Made by a program: the position numbers and the translations under genes. A DNA stretch of 64,000 bases, from positions 883,528 to 947,527 of the forward strand of contig NZ_LT985808.1 in NCBI RefSeq assembly GCF_900291465.1. Direction: 5' to 3'. Every line of letters starts with the position of its first letter. Position 1 is the stretch's first letter. The notes beneath the pieces are model-generated. The model was not told the DNA's origin. It was given only the letters and a program-made list of their open reading frames with translations, and did not search any database. The DNA is from Bacteroides sp. Marseille-P3684 (GTDB lineage: Bacteria; Bacteroidota; Bacteroidia; Bacteroidales; Bacteroidaceae). This document shows positions 37,549-46,620 of the stretch, piece after piece.

Positions 37549-38964
37549 TTAATGGTTGGATATTTCATAGGTCGGGTTCTGCACCAGCAGGCTGTTGCCG
37601 CTGAGTGCCTGTGTGGGAATGGGCAGGACGAGATGCTGCATCGACTGCGTGTATCCCAGTCCGGTGGCTGTGAAGTCAGTGCCGTCGAGCCGGTAGTAGC
37701 GCACCATGTCGTACCACTCCTCGTAGTTCTCCGCGCTCAGCTCCATGTACTTGTGGCGGAAGATGGTGAGCAGCAGGTCGCCGTCGGCGATGCCGTCCGT
37801 ATAGTCCTCCGCGTAGCCGGCGCGGGTGGCAACAGGCTGCAGGGCCGCGCGTGCCTGCGGGTAGTTGCCCTCGCGCGCCTCGGCTTCCGCCAGGATGAGG
37901 TACAGTTCGGGCAGACGCATGAAGTAGTAGGTGTTGTTGTCGCCCGTCGTGGCGTTGTTGAGCACATACTTCCTCAGGCTCATTGGCTGGAAGGCGGCGG
38001 TGTAGCGGGCGTCATACAGTTCGTCGCCCGTCGTGCCTGCCAGCTCGTCGGCTATCCGGCTGACGGTCGTCCCGTAGCCCAGGTTCACATCGGTGGTCAG
38101 GATGGTGCCCATCGTCTCCAGCGGATAGGACACGTAGGGGGCGAAGAGGGTCTCCGGGGAGCTGAAGCCCTGGGCAAAGACCGTCAGGTAGTCGGTCTCC
38201 AGCGAGGCACCTCCGGCGGTGGCGTCGGCGATGGCAGTCCGGGCGGTGGCGGCAGCGTCGGCGAACCGTCCCATGTAGAGCAGCACACGTGCGCGGAGCA
38301 TCTGCACGGTGACGCCGTTCACCCGGTAGGCGCGTCCGTCGTATGCCGGGGCGGCAGCCGCCTCGTCGAGGTCGGACAGGATTTGCGTGTAGCACTCCTC
38401 GACCGGAGCGCGCCGTTTGGCCTCGTCGTTGCCGCGTGCCGGTTCGTTGTAGAGCACCACGCCGTAGTCGGACGAGCGGTCCCAGAACTCGCCGAAGGAG
38501 CGCAGCAGCATGAACTCGGCAAACGCCTTGTGGAAGTAGGCTTCACCCAGGATTTCGCCCTTGCGTGCCTCGGTCAGTCCCTTCGGATGGGCGTCGCGCA
38601 GGTTCGCGATGAGCGAGTTGGACTGGTTGATGATGGCGTAGAGGCCCGTATAGTAGTTGAGCACGGTGTTGTTCTGCGGACGGAGGTTGTTCTCGCGGAA
38701 GTTCGTTGCGCCCTCGGCGACGGTCGTGTTGTTGAGCGTGCCCGTCAGGATGAACATGCCGTTGCGCATGGATGCGAGGGATCTTTCGCGGTAGCGGCTG
38801 TAGATGCCGTTGAGCAGGTACTCGGCAGAGTTGCTGTCAGTGATCACATCGTCGTCGGTCAGGACGAAGTCGGGTTGGATGTCATCGACCGGACCCAGCA
38901 GGTTGCACGACGAGAGTGTGAGGCTCACCAGGAGGGTGAGCAGGATGTTTCTATGCGTAGTCAT
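37549..38964 (-). CDS. SusD/RagB-type surface lipoprotein (locus 2)
   Basis: This 471-residue product has a lipobox, SLTLSSC, with Cys20. Typical SusD helices include GLYAIINQSNSLIANLRDA, GEAYFHKAFAEFMLLRSFGE and RLPELYLILAEAEAREGNYP, and the C-terminal region has the usual family ending around YTQSMQHLVLPIPTQALSGN. It pairs with the SusC at 38989-42222 (24-bp gap) as the surface substrate binder. Confidence 0.92.
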   Translation of the reverse strand: MTTHRNILLTLLVSLTLSSCNLLGPVDDIQPDFVLTDDDVITDSNSAEYLLNGIYSRYRERSLASMRNGMFILTGTLNNTTVAEGATNFRENNLRPQNNTVLNYYTGLYAIINQSNSLIANLRDAHPKGLTEARKGEILGEAYFHKAFAEFMLLRSFGEFWDRSSDYGVVLYNEPARGNDEAKRRAPVEECYTQILSDLDEAAAAPAYDGRAYRVNGVTVQMLRARVLLYMGRFADAAATARTAIADATAGGASLETDYLTVFAQGFSSPETLFAPYVSYPLETMGTILTTDVNLGYGTTVSRIADELAGTTGDELYDARYTAAFQPMSLRKYVLNNATTGDNNTYYFMRLPELYLILAEAEAREGNYPQARAALQPVATRAGYAEDYTDGIADGDLLLTIFRHKYMELSAENYEEWYDMVRYYRLDGTDFTATGLGYTQSMQHLVLPIPTQALSGNSLLVQNPTYEISNH

Positions 38965-38988
38965 ATACCTTATCTTATTAGCGTGTGG

Positions 38989-41900
38989 TTAGAAGGATAG
39001 CTTGACACCTACCGAGAAGGTCTTCGAGAGCGGGTAGGAGTCGTAGTTGGTGCCGGCGGTCGTGCCCGTACCTGCCGACTCCGGGTCGATGCCGGGCCAG
39101 TCGGTCACGGTGAAGAGGTTCGTCGCCACGGCGTAGACCGATGCGCTGCCGAGGTGCAGGCGTTGGGCGACGCTCCGGGGCAGCTCGTAGGCGAGCGTGA
39201 TGTTCTTCATGCGCAGGTAGGAGGTGCTGAACACATAGCGGTCGTTGAGCGTGGAGTTGTAGTTGTAGATGCCGTCGCCCATGCGCGCATAGCGTGCATC
39301 GGTGTTCTCGGGCGTCCAGAAGTTCCCGTACAGCTCGCGGCTGACGCTCTTGCCCGCGTAGGGCTGCGTGACCTCCATGAGCAGGTCGTTATAGACCGCA
39401 GTGCCTCCCTGGGAGAACTGCATGAGCATGGAGAGCGACCAGTTCTTGTAGGAGAACGTGTTCTGCCAGCCGCCGAAGATGGCGGGCTCGGGATTGGCGA
39501 TGACCGTCTTGTCGTACGTCGCATCGAAGATACCGTTGCCGTCGAGGTCCTTCAGCAGGTAGTCCCCGACGCCGGTGTTGTCCATGTAGTTGCGCCCGTA
39601 GAGCTGCTGGGCGGTGGCGTTCAGCGCATCAATCTCCTCCCGGCTCTGGATGATATGGTCCACCACGTAGCCCCGGGTCACGCCCATCGGCTCGCCGACG
39701 ACGAAGTAGTCCTGCATGTAGGTGCTGATGAGGGCGTCGTTGAGCGACTCGATGCGGTTGTGGTTGTGCGAGAGGTTGAGCATCGTGCTCCAACTGAAAG
39801 CCTTCCCGCGCACCACGTCCGCCCCGATGGAGAACTCCACGCCGCGGTTGCTCATGTCGACGATGTTGCTCCAGTAGTTCGCCATGCCCGGCTCCAGGAT
39901 GTGGGGCGACGGTGCCAGTGCCCCGTCGGTATACCGGTAGTAGGCGTCCAGGCTTCCGTAGAGCCGGTCGTTGAAGAAGCTGAAGTCCACGCCCACGTTC
40001 ACCTCGCTGGTCTTCTCCCACCCGATGTTACGGTTGGGCAGCGTGCCGTTGAGCACGGTGCTGTTCTGTCCGCCATAGAGCGGACCGTTGATGTAGTACT
40101 GGCGGTAGACGAAGTCGGCGACGTTGGTCGAGCCGGTCTGTCCGAGGCTCAGGCGCAGCTTCAGGTTGCTGACGGTGTCCTTGTCGCGGATGAAGTCCTC
40201 TTCGCTGATGAGCCAGCCGAGCGAGAGCGCCGGGAAGTAGCCCCACTGGTTGCCCGGGCCGAACTTTGACGAAGCGTCGGCACGCATGCTCAGTTCCGCC
40301 AGGTATTTCGCGTCGTAGGAGTAGTTCACACGTCCGTACACCGAGTTGAGTCCGCTCCGGGTCGTCGTCTGGCTCTTGCTGATGACCTCGCGGGCAGCGT
40401 CGATATTGTTCAGTGTGGGGAAGCCCTGGTAGGCGAGTGTCTCCGAGGCGTTCTTCGACCGTTCTGCCCCATAGCCCAGCATGGCGCCGAAGAGGTGCTT
40501 CTGCAGGTTGAGGCTGTAGTCCAGGCGGAAGTTGAGCGACGTCGTCCGGTACTCGCTGTCGGAGGTCGACAGCATGGCTTCGAGCGGCATGCCCAGTCCG
40601 CGCATGTCGACGGACGCCTCCACGGGGGTGTAGTAGGAGGTCTGGAAGGTGTAGTGGGTCATGCTGAAGTCCGTGCGGAACTTCAGTCCACGGAACAGTT
40701 CGATTTCAGCGAAAAGGTTGCCGAGGAACTGGTTGCTCGTGTGACGCGTCTGTCGCTCGAGCAGTCCGACGGGTGAGGGCGTAAGCTCCACGCCGTCCAT
40801 GCCGTAGGCGGAGAGACCCGTGTCGATGCGGTTCAGCTCGCCCAGCTCGTCATAGACCGCTATGTCGGGGCGCACCAGCCAGGGCTTCGCCTCGGCGCTC
40901 GCCGTGCCCAGTCCGTCGCTCGTGCTGCGGCGCTTCGTCTCCGAGTAGTTCATCACGCCGCCCAGCTTCACGCGGTCGCTCAGGTCGGTGTTCAGCGCGA
41001 TGCGTCCGCCGTAGGTCTCCATGCTGTCGTTCCTGTAGAGTCCCTCCTCGTTGCTGCCGTTCAGCGAGAGGGAGTAGTTCGTGCGTTGGGAGCCGCCGCG
41101 CACGGAGGCATTGTACTGGTGTGTCAGGGCATTCCGGTTCTTCACCTCGCGGACCCAGTCGGTCTGCACGTCGGGGTTGAACCGTGTCATGTCCAGCCCC
41201 TCGTAGACCACCTGTCCGTACTCGTCGAAGCTGAAGAGCGCCATCGACGGCATGTACGGGGTGAACATCACGGAGTAGCCTTCGAAGTTGTTGTAGGCGA
41301 TGGCGGCATTCCGCAGGTTCTGGTCGGTGTAGTGGAGGAACTCCTCGGTGGTGAGGGGCGTGAACTCCTTCACGGGGTTCGCCACGGCGATGCTGTACCC
41401 TACCTCCACCACAGGCTTCTCGTCCTTGCGTCCGTCCTTGGTCGTGACGATGATGACGCCGTTGGCTCCGCGCGAGCCGTAGATGGCAGTGGCGGACGCG
41501 TCCTTCAGCACGTCGATGCTCTCGATGTCGTTCGGCGAGAGGTTCATGAGCGGGTTCAGACTGGTCGCTTCCACAAAGAGGGGCACGCCGTCGATGACGT
41601 AGAGCGGTGCGTTGTTGTTCGTGCCCGTCTGCATGTTGGGATAGGGCGAGGTCACACCGCGGACGTTGATGCTGATGGACGACCCCGGCTCGCCGCTGTT
41701 CTGCGTGGCAAGTACACCCTTCAGCATGCCGCCTCCGATGAGGTCCTGCACGTTGGTCGAGACGGGCGCCATGCGCTCGATGTCCTCCTTCTTCACGGAG
41801 GAGATGGAGCTGGTCAGGCTCTTGCGGTTCTTGCTGCCGTAGCCGATGACCACGACGTCATCGAGTGCCACGTTGTCGTCGCGCAGGATGATGTTGAGGG

Positions 41901-42222
41901 AAGGCTCGCCCTTGAAGCGTACCGTCTGAGTCTGCATGCCGACGAAGGAGAACACCAGTTCCGCCCCTTCGTGCACTTTCAGCGTGTATTTTCCGTCGAT
42001 GTCGGTGATGGTTCCCAGGGTCGTCCCCTTGACGGAGACCGAGACACCCGGGAGAGGTTCACCATGACTGTCGGTGACAGTTCCGGTGAGGGTCCGTGCA
42101 GCTTGTTGCACCGAAGCTGCATACACATGGCCCGATGGGAGAGAGCCTCCTCGTGCGGTCAACGCCGTGCCGCAACATGCACCGGTCAGGAGGGCGCATG
42201 CGAAAAGTTTCCAGTTTGTCAT
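38989..42222 (-). CDS. SusC/RagA-type TonB-dependent transporter (locus 2)
   Basis: This is a 1077-residue outer-membrane importer. A signal region precedes a carboxypeptidase D-like domain (RTLTGTVTDSHGEPLPGVSV, about 43-120). LDDVVVIGYGSKNRKS is the TonB-box region, AIYGSRGANGVIIVTTKDG is the plug hallmark, and the barrel ends FSVGVKLSF. No STN domain or sigma/FecR pair is present. It is the first gene of SusC-SusD-TlpA. A -7 box at 42308-42315 gives a leader of about 80 nt. Confidence 0.93.
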   Translation of the reverse strand: MTNWKLFACALLTGACCGTALTARGGSLPSGHVYAASVQQAARTLTGTVTDSHGEPLPGVSVSVKGTTLGTITDIDGKYTLKVHEGAELVFSFVGMQTQTVRFKGEPSLNIILRDDNVALDDVVVIGYGSKNRKSLTSSISSVKKEDIERMAPVSTNVQDLIGGGMLKGVLATQNSGEPGSSISINVRGVTSPYPNMQTGTNNNAPLYVIDGVPLFVEATSLNPLMNLSPNDIESIDVLKDASATAIYGSRGANGVIIVTTKDGRKDEKPVVEVGYSIAVANPVKEFTPLTTEEFLHYTDQNLRNAAIAYNNFEGYSVMFTPYMPSMALFSFDEYGQVVYEGLDMTRFNPDVQTDWVREVKNRNALTHQYNASVRGGSQRTNYSLSLNGSNEEGLYRNDSMETYGGRIALNTDLSDRVKLGGVMNYSETKRRSTSDGLGTASAEAKPWLVRPDIAVYDELGELNRIDTGLSAYGMDGVELTPSPVGLLERQTRHTSNQFLGNLFAEIELFRGLKFRTDFSMTHYTFQTSYYTPVEASVDMRGLGMPLEAMLSTSDSEYRTTSLNFRLDYSLNLQKHLFGAMLGYGAERSKNASETLAYQGFPTLNNIDAAREVISKSQTTTRSGLNSVYGRVNYSYDAKYLAELSMRADASSKFGPGNQWGYFPALSLGWLISEEDFIRDKDTVSNLKLRLSLGQTGSTNVADFVYRQYYINGPLYGGQNSTVLNGTLPNRNIGWEKTSEVNVGVDFSFFNDRLYGSLDAYYRYTDGALAPSPHILEPGMANYWSNIVDMSNRGVEFSIGADVVRGKAFSWSTMLNLSHNHNRIESLNDALISTYMQDYFVVGEPMGVTRGYVVDHIIQSREEIDALNATAQQLYGRNYMDNTGVGDYLLKDLDGNGIFDATYDKTVIANPEPAIFGGWQNTFSYKNWSLSMLMQFSQGGTAVYNDLLMEVTQPYAGKSVSRELYGNFWTPENTDARYARMGDGIYNYNSTLNDRYVFSTSYLRMKNITLAYELPRSVAQRLHLGSASVYAVATNLFTVTDWPGIDPESAGTGTTAGTNYDSYPLSKTFSVGVKLSF

Positions 42223-42307
42223 AAGTGTGAGTTAATAAAGGTTCAGTTCTCCAGGAGTATAGACAAGGTCAAGGACGAAGCGTATCCATACGCTGTAACA
42301 GTTTTTG

Positions 42308-42315
42308 CAAATATA
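42308..42315 (-). promoter_or_regulatory. Putative -7 box for the locus 2 susC
   Basis: TATATTTG on the minus strand matches TAnnTTTG, 86 bp upstream of the ATG at 42222. A TTG lies 16 bp further upstream, shorter than ideal. Confidence 0.4.
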
Positions 42316-42447
42316 TGTATTTCTTTTAAAACAATCGTACGCTTTTGTCCGTATTATCGAACTTTTCTGTCCGGATTCTTTTGCGGCGAGGCGGGGCGGA
42401 AGTAGCGGAAGTTCCGTCGCTTTGCTGCCGGTTCCCCCATTTCTTTG

Positions 42448-42455
42448 TACTTTTG
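42448..42455 (+). promoter_or_regulatory. Putative rnhA -7 box
   Basis: TACTTTTG lies 21 bp before the ATG at 42477 and supports that start over the upstream frame from 42345. Confidence 0.5.
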
Positions 42456-42476
42456 CAGCCAAACAACACCCAGCGT

Positions 42477-43106
42477 ATGGCAAAACAGAAATATTATGTC
42501 GTCTGGAACGGCGTCACCCCGGGCATCTACACTTCCTGGAGCGAATGCCAGGCACAGATAAAAGGCTACGAGGGAGCCGTCTACAAGTCGTTCGAGAGTC
42601 GCGAGGAGGCAGAGCGTGCCTACGCGTCCTCCCCTTATCACTACGTAGGTCGTGGGGCAGCCGCCCGGCAGGCATCCGCCGCGCAGCCGTCCTGGGGGGC
42701 GGAAGTGCAGACCGAGGCACTGGCGGTCGACGCGGCATGCAGCGGCAATCCCGGTCCGATGGAGTACCGCGGCGTGTATCTCCGCACCCGTCAGGAGATT
42801 TTCCACTTCGGCCCCATGCAGGGGACGAACAACATCGGCGAGTTCCTTGCCATTGTCCACGCCCTGGCGTTGCTCGACCAGAAGCACCTCTCCATGCCCG
42901 TGTACTCCGACAGCCGTACGGCCATCAGCTGGGTCCGTCAGAAGAAGTGCAAGACCAAGCTGGAGCGCACCCCGCAGACCGAACCGCTCTTCGCCCTCAT
43001 CGAGCGTGCCGAACGCTGGCTGCACACCCATACCTACGCTACGCCCATCCTGAAATGGGAGACCGAACGCTGGGGCGAGGTCCCGGCGGACTTCGGGCGG
43101 AAATAA
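42477..43106 (+). CDS. rnhA: Ribonuclease HI with N-terminal viroplasmin/RNase H-binding domain
   Basis: This 209-residue enzyme degrades the RNA strand of RNA-DNA hybrids. The first 50 residues (YYVVWNGVTPGIYTSWSECQ followed by GYEGAVYKSF) form the hybrid-binding viroplasmin domain. The catalytic set is Asp85 (AVDAACSGNPGP), Glu122 (NNIGEFLAIVHAL), Asp145 (VYSDSRTAI) and Asp205 near the end. The start 42477 begins the binding domain exactly. The stop codon is immediately followed by the TTGACAATTG repeat array. Confidence 0.95.
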   Translation: MAKQKYYVVWNGVTPGIYTSWSECQAQIKGYEGAVYKSFESREEAERAYASSPYHYVGRGAAARQASAAQPSWGAEVQTEALAVDAACSGNPGPMEYRGVYLRTRQEIFHFGPMQGTNNIGEFLAIVHALALLDQKHLSMPVYSDSRTAISWVRQKKCKTKLERTPQTEPLFALIERAERWLHTHTYATPILKWETERWGEVPADFGRK

Positions 43107-43250
43107 ATCAATTGACAATGGACAATGGACAATTGACAATTACCTTGCGGCGTGGGGGATGTGACTGCAAGGCGATAATTGTCCATTGTCCATTGTCAAT
43201 TGTCAATTGAATATGTTGGACCGGGCGACCAGACCGGTCGCCCCTACATT
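43107..43250. repeat. TTGACAATTG array and GGGCGACC element (locus B, left)
   Basis: TTGACAATTG-type palindromes begin 3 bp after the rnhA stop. They are followed by a complete 28-bp GGGCGACC...CCCCTACATT element at 43223-43250. The block mirrors 838-900. Confidence 0.8.
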
Positions 43251-43300
43251 CCTTGAAATGTTTTGTTCATGGAATGTGGCGGTTGTGTCAATTTGTCAGA

Positions 43301-43820
43301 ATGTCAAACGAATCTCCCGAGAAGGGGCTTCCTTGCATCCAACTACGAGTTCGTGAGCAAAGAAGGCATTCTCGGGCGATTTGTGTTTTGCATGTTGTCG
43401 GTATTTCCGTCGGTTTCTTTTCCTCCTGTTCCCTTTTTCTTTTTATCTGTTTCTTTCCGTCGGTCTTTTTACACGGACGGACGCGATTTCACACCTTCGG
43501 AATCGTGCCCCTTCGGGCTCTAAAAAATGGGAACAGGTGCCTGTTTTCGTACGGACGCGTCGGTACGACGGTGCGGACACGTCGGTACGGTGGTAGTCGT
43601 TCGTCCGTACGAAGCCAATCACCGGTGCTTTCGACCGCGATGATGGGTGCGACGGACGGTCTTTTTGTGTTAGAAACGGTATAATTGTGTGAATATAGGT
43701 TTATTCTGATGCGTTCTGACGGATATATCTTAAAATATTTAACGCGCCTCTTTCTATTTGGGACGATTTTGTAGAAATGCGCGTTACCTGAAAACGTCAA
43801 ATCAGGAAAATGTAATGTTA
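43301..43820 (+). repeat. 520-bp dispersed intergenic repeat, copy B
   Basis: This is co-linear with copy A over 520 bp without net gaps. It has an inverted repeat with perfect 12-bp arms TTCGTACGGACG (43546-43557) and CGTCCGTACGAA (43602-43613). The arms are partly different in sequence from those of copy A but occupy the same place. An outer stem, CCCGAGAA / TTCTCGGG, lies near 43315-43380. Like copy A it carries an open 127-codon frame (43301-43684) that I do not consider a gene. Confidence 0.75.
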
Positions 43821-43857
43821 ATATCCGGGAAACGGTGTCGTTTTGACAAATGGGGAA

Positions 43858-43985
43858 AAATCAATTGTCAATTGTCCATTGTCCATTGTCAATTCTGTTA
43901 TGTCGCCCCTACATTCGCTGCCTTGTGGGCACATCTCCCATGCCGCAGGGCAATTGTCAATTGTCAATTATCAATTGTCAATTGA
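43858..43985. repeat. TTGACAATTG array (locus B, right)
   Basis: This array of short palindromes includes a partial GTCGCCCCTACATTCG element. It runs into the 3' end of the efflux permease gene: the last two sense codons and the stop of that gene lie inside the final repeat unit. Confidence 0.8.
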
Positions 43986-45570
43986 CCCGCTCTCCCGTGT
44001 GCCGGATTTCCAGCAACCGTTTGAACACCTCCACCGGCGGCATGCGCACGAAGCGGACGATGTGCCGGTAGCGCATGGCGAGCACCAGGAGCAGGAACAG
44101 GATGCCCAGCAGGACGGCGTAGCCGTAGACCTCCTTCAGCGAGACCAGCAGGGACTGGCGTTGCAGCTCGCCGAAGAGCTCCGGCAGGGGGAGCGAGGAG
44201 CTGCGGACGTCCAGACCGTCGAGCGACGTGCTGAGCGTGAAGGCGTTGGACTGCTGTACCACCTTGAACAGACGGGCGGTGAGGGCGTTGGCTATCGGCG
44301 AACCGATGCCCTCGCGGATGAAGCCCACGGCGCCGAGCGCCTGGAAGAAGAAGACGAAGGGCACCAGCTGCTGCAGGTAGGTCGTCAGGGCGATGTAGAG
44401 GATGACGTTCCCGAAGTTGCGCACGAAGACGGGGAGGTAAAGCTGACCGAGGACGGTCTCGGGCGAAATGAGGAAGTAGCACTCCACCTGGTACGCCAGC
44501 ACGCAGACGAAGCCCAGGACGGTCAGCTGCTTGTACGTCAGGTAAAGCCGCGTCAGTGCGTAGAGCGTGAAGGCGGCTCCGGCGAGCGTGCCGAGCAGCG
44601 AGGGCAGGTTGAGGCGTGCCGCCGTCAGACTGTCATAGCCGAGTATCACTCCCGTAAAGACCCCCTGGAGCACCGTCGCCGTGGAGCTGAGCAGGCAGAG
44701 GGCGGCGAAGAGCAGGATGATGGGGACGACCTTCGGGTAACGGTAGACCTGCGGGTCGATGTAGGGGTGGCGGATGTGGTGCATCCGTCCGATGTTCAAC
44801 GCCACGCAGCCGATGCCTGCCGCCAGCGCCGCACAGAGCAGGGGCGAGTGGAACCAGTCGTAGTAGTCGCCGTAGTTCGCCACGAAGATGAGGAGCCCCA
44901 GTCCCGTGCTCCACAGCAGGGCGCCGAGCCAGTCGATGCCGTACAGCGGCATGGGCTTGCCCATGTGGAAGGGGCGCAGGAGCAGCCTCGTACAGCCGAA
45001 GACGCCCAGCAGCAGGGCGATGATGACGAGCTGCATGTACTGCCAGTGGTAGTGGTAGGCGAGCCACGTGGTGAGGTAGCCCGACACCTGGATGCACCCG
45101 AAGACGGTGGCATAGACCACGGGGAAGAAGACGGCGAAGTTGCGCGTGGGCGTGATGCGCAGCTGGATGGTGGAGAAGCACTCGAAGGTCCCCCACATGC
45201 GGAGCATCCCGGCGATGAAGCAGGTCACCACGAGCAGCGGGACGCTGCGGCAGTACATCGTGACGAGGTTGCAGGCGACGAGCCCCGCACTCGTCACTTG
45301 CAGGATGAAGCGCGACGTCAGCCGGAACTTCAGCCGGAAGAGGAGGGGGAAGACCATGGAGATGCCCAGGAAGGAGGACAGCCCCGCCATGAGCAGGTCC
45401 TCCTGCATCAGGGCGGTCTCGCCCTCCATGTCGGGCAGGGCGGACAGGTAGATGCCGCCCGAGAGCTGGAAGACGAGGATGAACGCGTAGAACGACCATG
45501 TACGCACGTGCATGGGCACCCACTCCTTGAAGGCAGGGAGCTGGCGCAGGAGTTCGTCAAGACGGCTCAT
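43978..45570 (-). CDS. MFS transporter, EmrB/DHA2-like efflux permease
   Basis: This is a 530-residue inner-membrane protein with about 14 hydrophobic helices, starting HVRTWSFYAFILVFQLSGGIY. It includes the region YGIDWLGALLWSTGLGLLIF and a closing helix AVLLGILFLLLVLAMRY. Together with the adaptor and outer-membrane channel upstream it should form a tripartite efflux pump; the exported compound is not known. It is last in a tolC-hlyD-MFS unit, 3 bp after the adaptor gene. Its final residues Val-Asn and the TGA stop are supplied by the TTGACAATTG repeat, so the C-terminus may have been altered by the repeat. Confidence 0.85.
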   Translation of the reverse strand: MSRLDELLRQLPAFKEWVPMHVRTWSFYAFILVFQLSGGIYLSALPDMEGETALMQEDLLMAGLSSFLGISMVFPLLFRLKFRLTSRFILQVTSAGLVACNLVTMYCRSVPLLVVTCFIAGMLRMWGTFECFSTIQLRITPTRNFAVFFPVVYATVFGCIQVSGYLTTWLAYHYHWQYMQLVIIALLLGVFGCTRLLLRPFHMGKPMPLYGIDWLGALLWSTGLGLLIFVANYGDYYDWFHSPLLCAALAAGIGCVALNIGRMHHIRHPYIDPQVYRYPKVVPIILLFAALCLLSSTATVLQGVFTGVILGYDSLTAARLNLPSLLGTLAGAAFTLYALTRLYLTYKQLTVLGFVCVLAYQVECYFLISPETVLGQLYLPVFVRNFGNVILYIALTTYLQQLVPFVFFFQALGAVGFIREGIGSPIANALTARLFKVVQQSNAFTLSTSLDGLDVRSSSLPLPELFGELQRQSLLVSLKEVYGYAVLLGILFLLLVLAMRYRHIVRFVRMPPVEVFKRLLEIRHTGERVN

Positions 45571-45573
45571 GGG

Positions 45574-46608
45574 CTAGTAGGCTGTTTCGCATTCGACATT
45601 CAGCCCCGAGCGCAACCGTTGCAGGTCGGCGGCACGGTTCGCGTCCGTGAACACGATTTTGACGGGGACGCGCTGCTCCACCTTGACGAAGTTGCCCGCG
45701 GAGTTGTCCTGCGGGATGAGGGAGTACTGGGCGCCGGTCGCCTGGGAGAGCGCCTGCACGCGCCCCTCGTAGGTCACGCCGGGGATGGCGTCGACGCTGA
45801 TGCGGACCTTCATGCCCTCGGCAAGGTGGGCGGTCTGCGTCTCCCGGTAGTTGGCTATCACCCAGACGTCGTTGTCGTCCACCACGGAGAGGAGCACCTG
45901 ACCGGGCTGCACGAGCTGTCCCTCCTGCACGGTACGGCGCGAGGTGACCCCGTCGCAGGGGGCGGTGATGACGGTGTAGGAGAGGTTGAGGCGTGCCAGG
46001 TCGAGGGCAGCCTCGGCGACCGCCACGGCAGCGTCGTTCTGGTCCAGCCGCTGGGTCTGTTGCTGACGGACGAGGGCGGTCGACCGGCGTTGCCGCAGGA
46101 GGCGTTCGTAGTTTGCCTTGAGGGCTTCGTAGTTGGTGCGCACGTTGTCGAACTGCTGCGGGGTGACGGCTTCCTGTTCGAGCAGGGTGCGGTAGCGGTG
46201 GTAGTCCTTCTCGGCGTTGAGCAGGCGGACGTGCACTTCCTCGATGCCGGCATCGGAGACGGAGAGGTCGTTGCCCGTGGTGGTGATGGTCGTGCCCATG
46301 GCGCTCCTTCCGGCGAGCGTGCTCAGGCGGTCGGCTTCCGCCTGGGCGAGACGGAGGCGGTACTCGGTGTCTTCGATGATGAGCAGGGTGTCTCCCTTGT
46401 GCACATGCTGGTACTCCTCGAAGCGTACTTCACGGATGAACCCCTGCACGCGGCTGTTGACGGGGACGATGAGGCGGCGCACCTGGGCGTTGTCGGTGTA
46501 TTCCACCCGTCCGAGACGGACGAAGCGGGAGACGACCCAGGTGAAGCCCGCGAGGAGCACGAGGATGATGACGGTGTTGATGAGGATTTTCTTGTTCTTT
46601 CGTTCCAT
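45574..46608 (-). CDS. HlyD/EmrA-family membrane fusion protein
   Basis: This 344-residue periplasmic adaptor links the MFS permease to the TolC-like channel. One N-terminal membrane helix (ILINTVIILVLLAGFTWVVS) is followed by the lipoyl-like half VNSRVQGFIREVRFEEYQHV. A long coiled-coil hairpin (about 85-200) and the second half VITAPCDGVTSRRTVQEGQL come next. The final beta domain includes QVLLSVVDDNDVWVIANYRE. It lies 12 bp after the tolC-like gene. Confidence 0.92.
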   Translation of the reverse strand: MERKNKKILINTVIILVLLAGFTWVVSRFVRLGRVEYTDNAQVRRLIVPVNSRVQGFIREVRFEEYQHVHKGDTLLIIEDTEYRLRLAQAEADRLSTLAGRSAMGTTITTTGNDLSVSDAGIEEVHVRLLNAEKDYHRYRTLLEQEAVTPQQFDNVRTNYEALKANYERLLRQRRSTALVRQQQTQRLDQNDAAVAVAEAALDLARLNLSYTVITAPCDGVTSRRTVQEGQLVQPGQVLLSVVDDNDVWVIANYRETQTAHLAEGMKVRISVDAIPGVTYEGRVQALSQATGAQYSLIPQDNSAGNFVKVEQRVPVKIVFTDANRAADLQRLRSGLNVECETAY

Positions 46609-46620
46609 AGTGAGTGAGTG

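Noticed and set aside
43843..46617. 924-codon plus-strand frame covering the MFS and HlyD genes
   Set aside because: It is antisense to two clear family members, Glu/Gln/Arg/His-rich and without domains; the length reflects G+C-rich codon bias.
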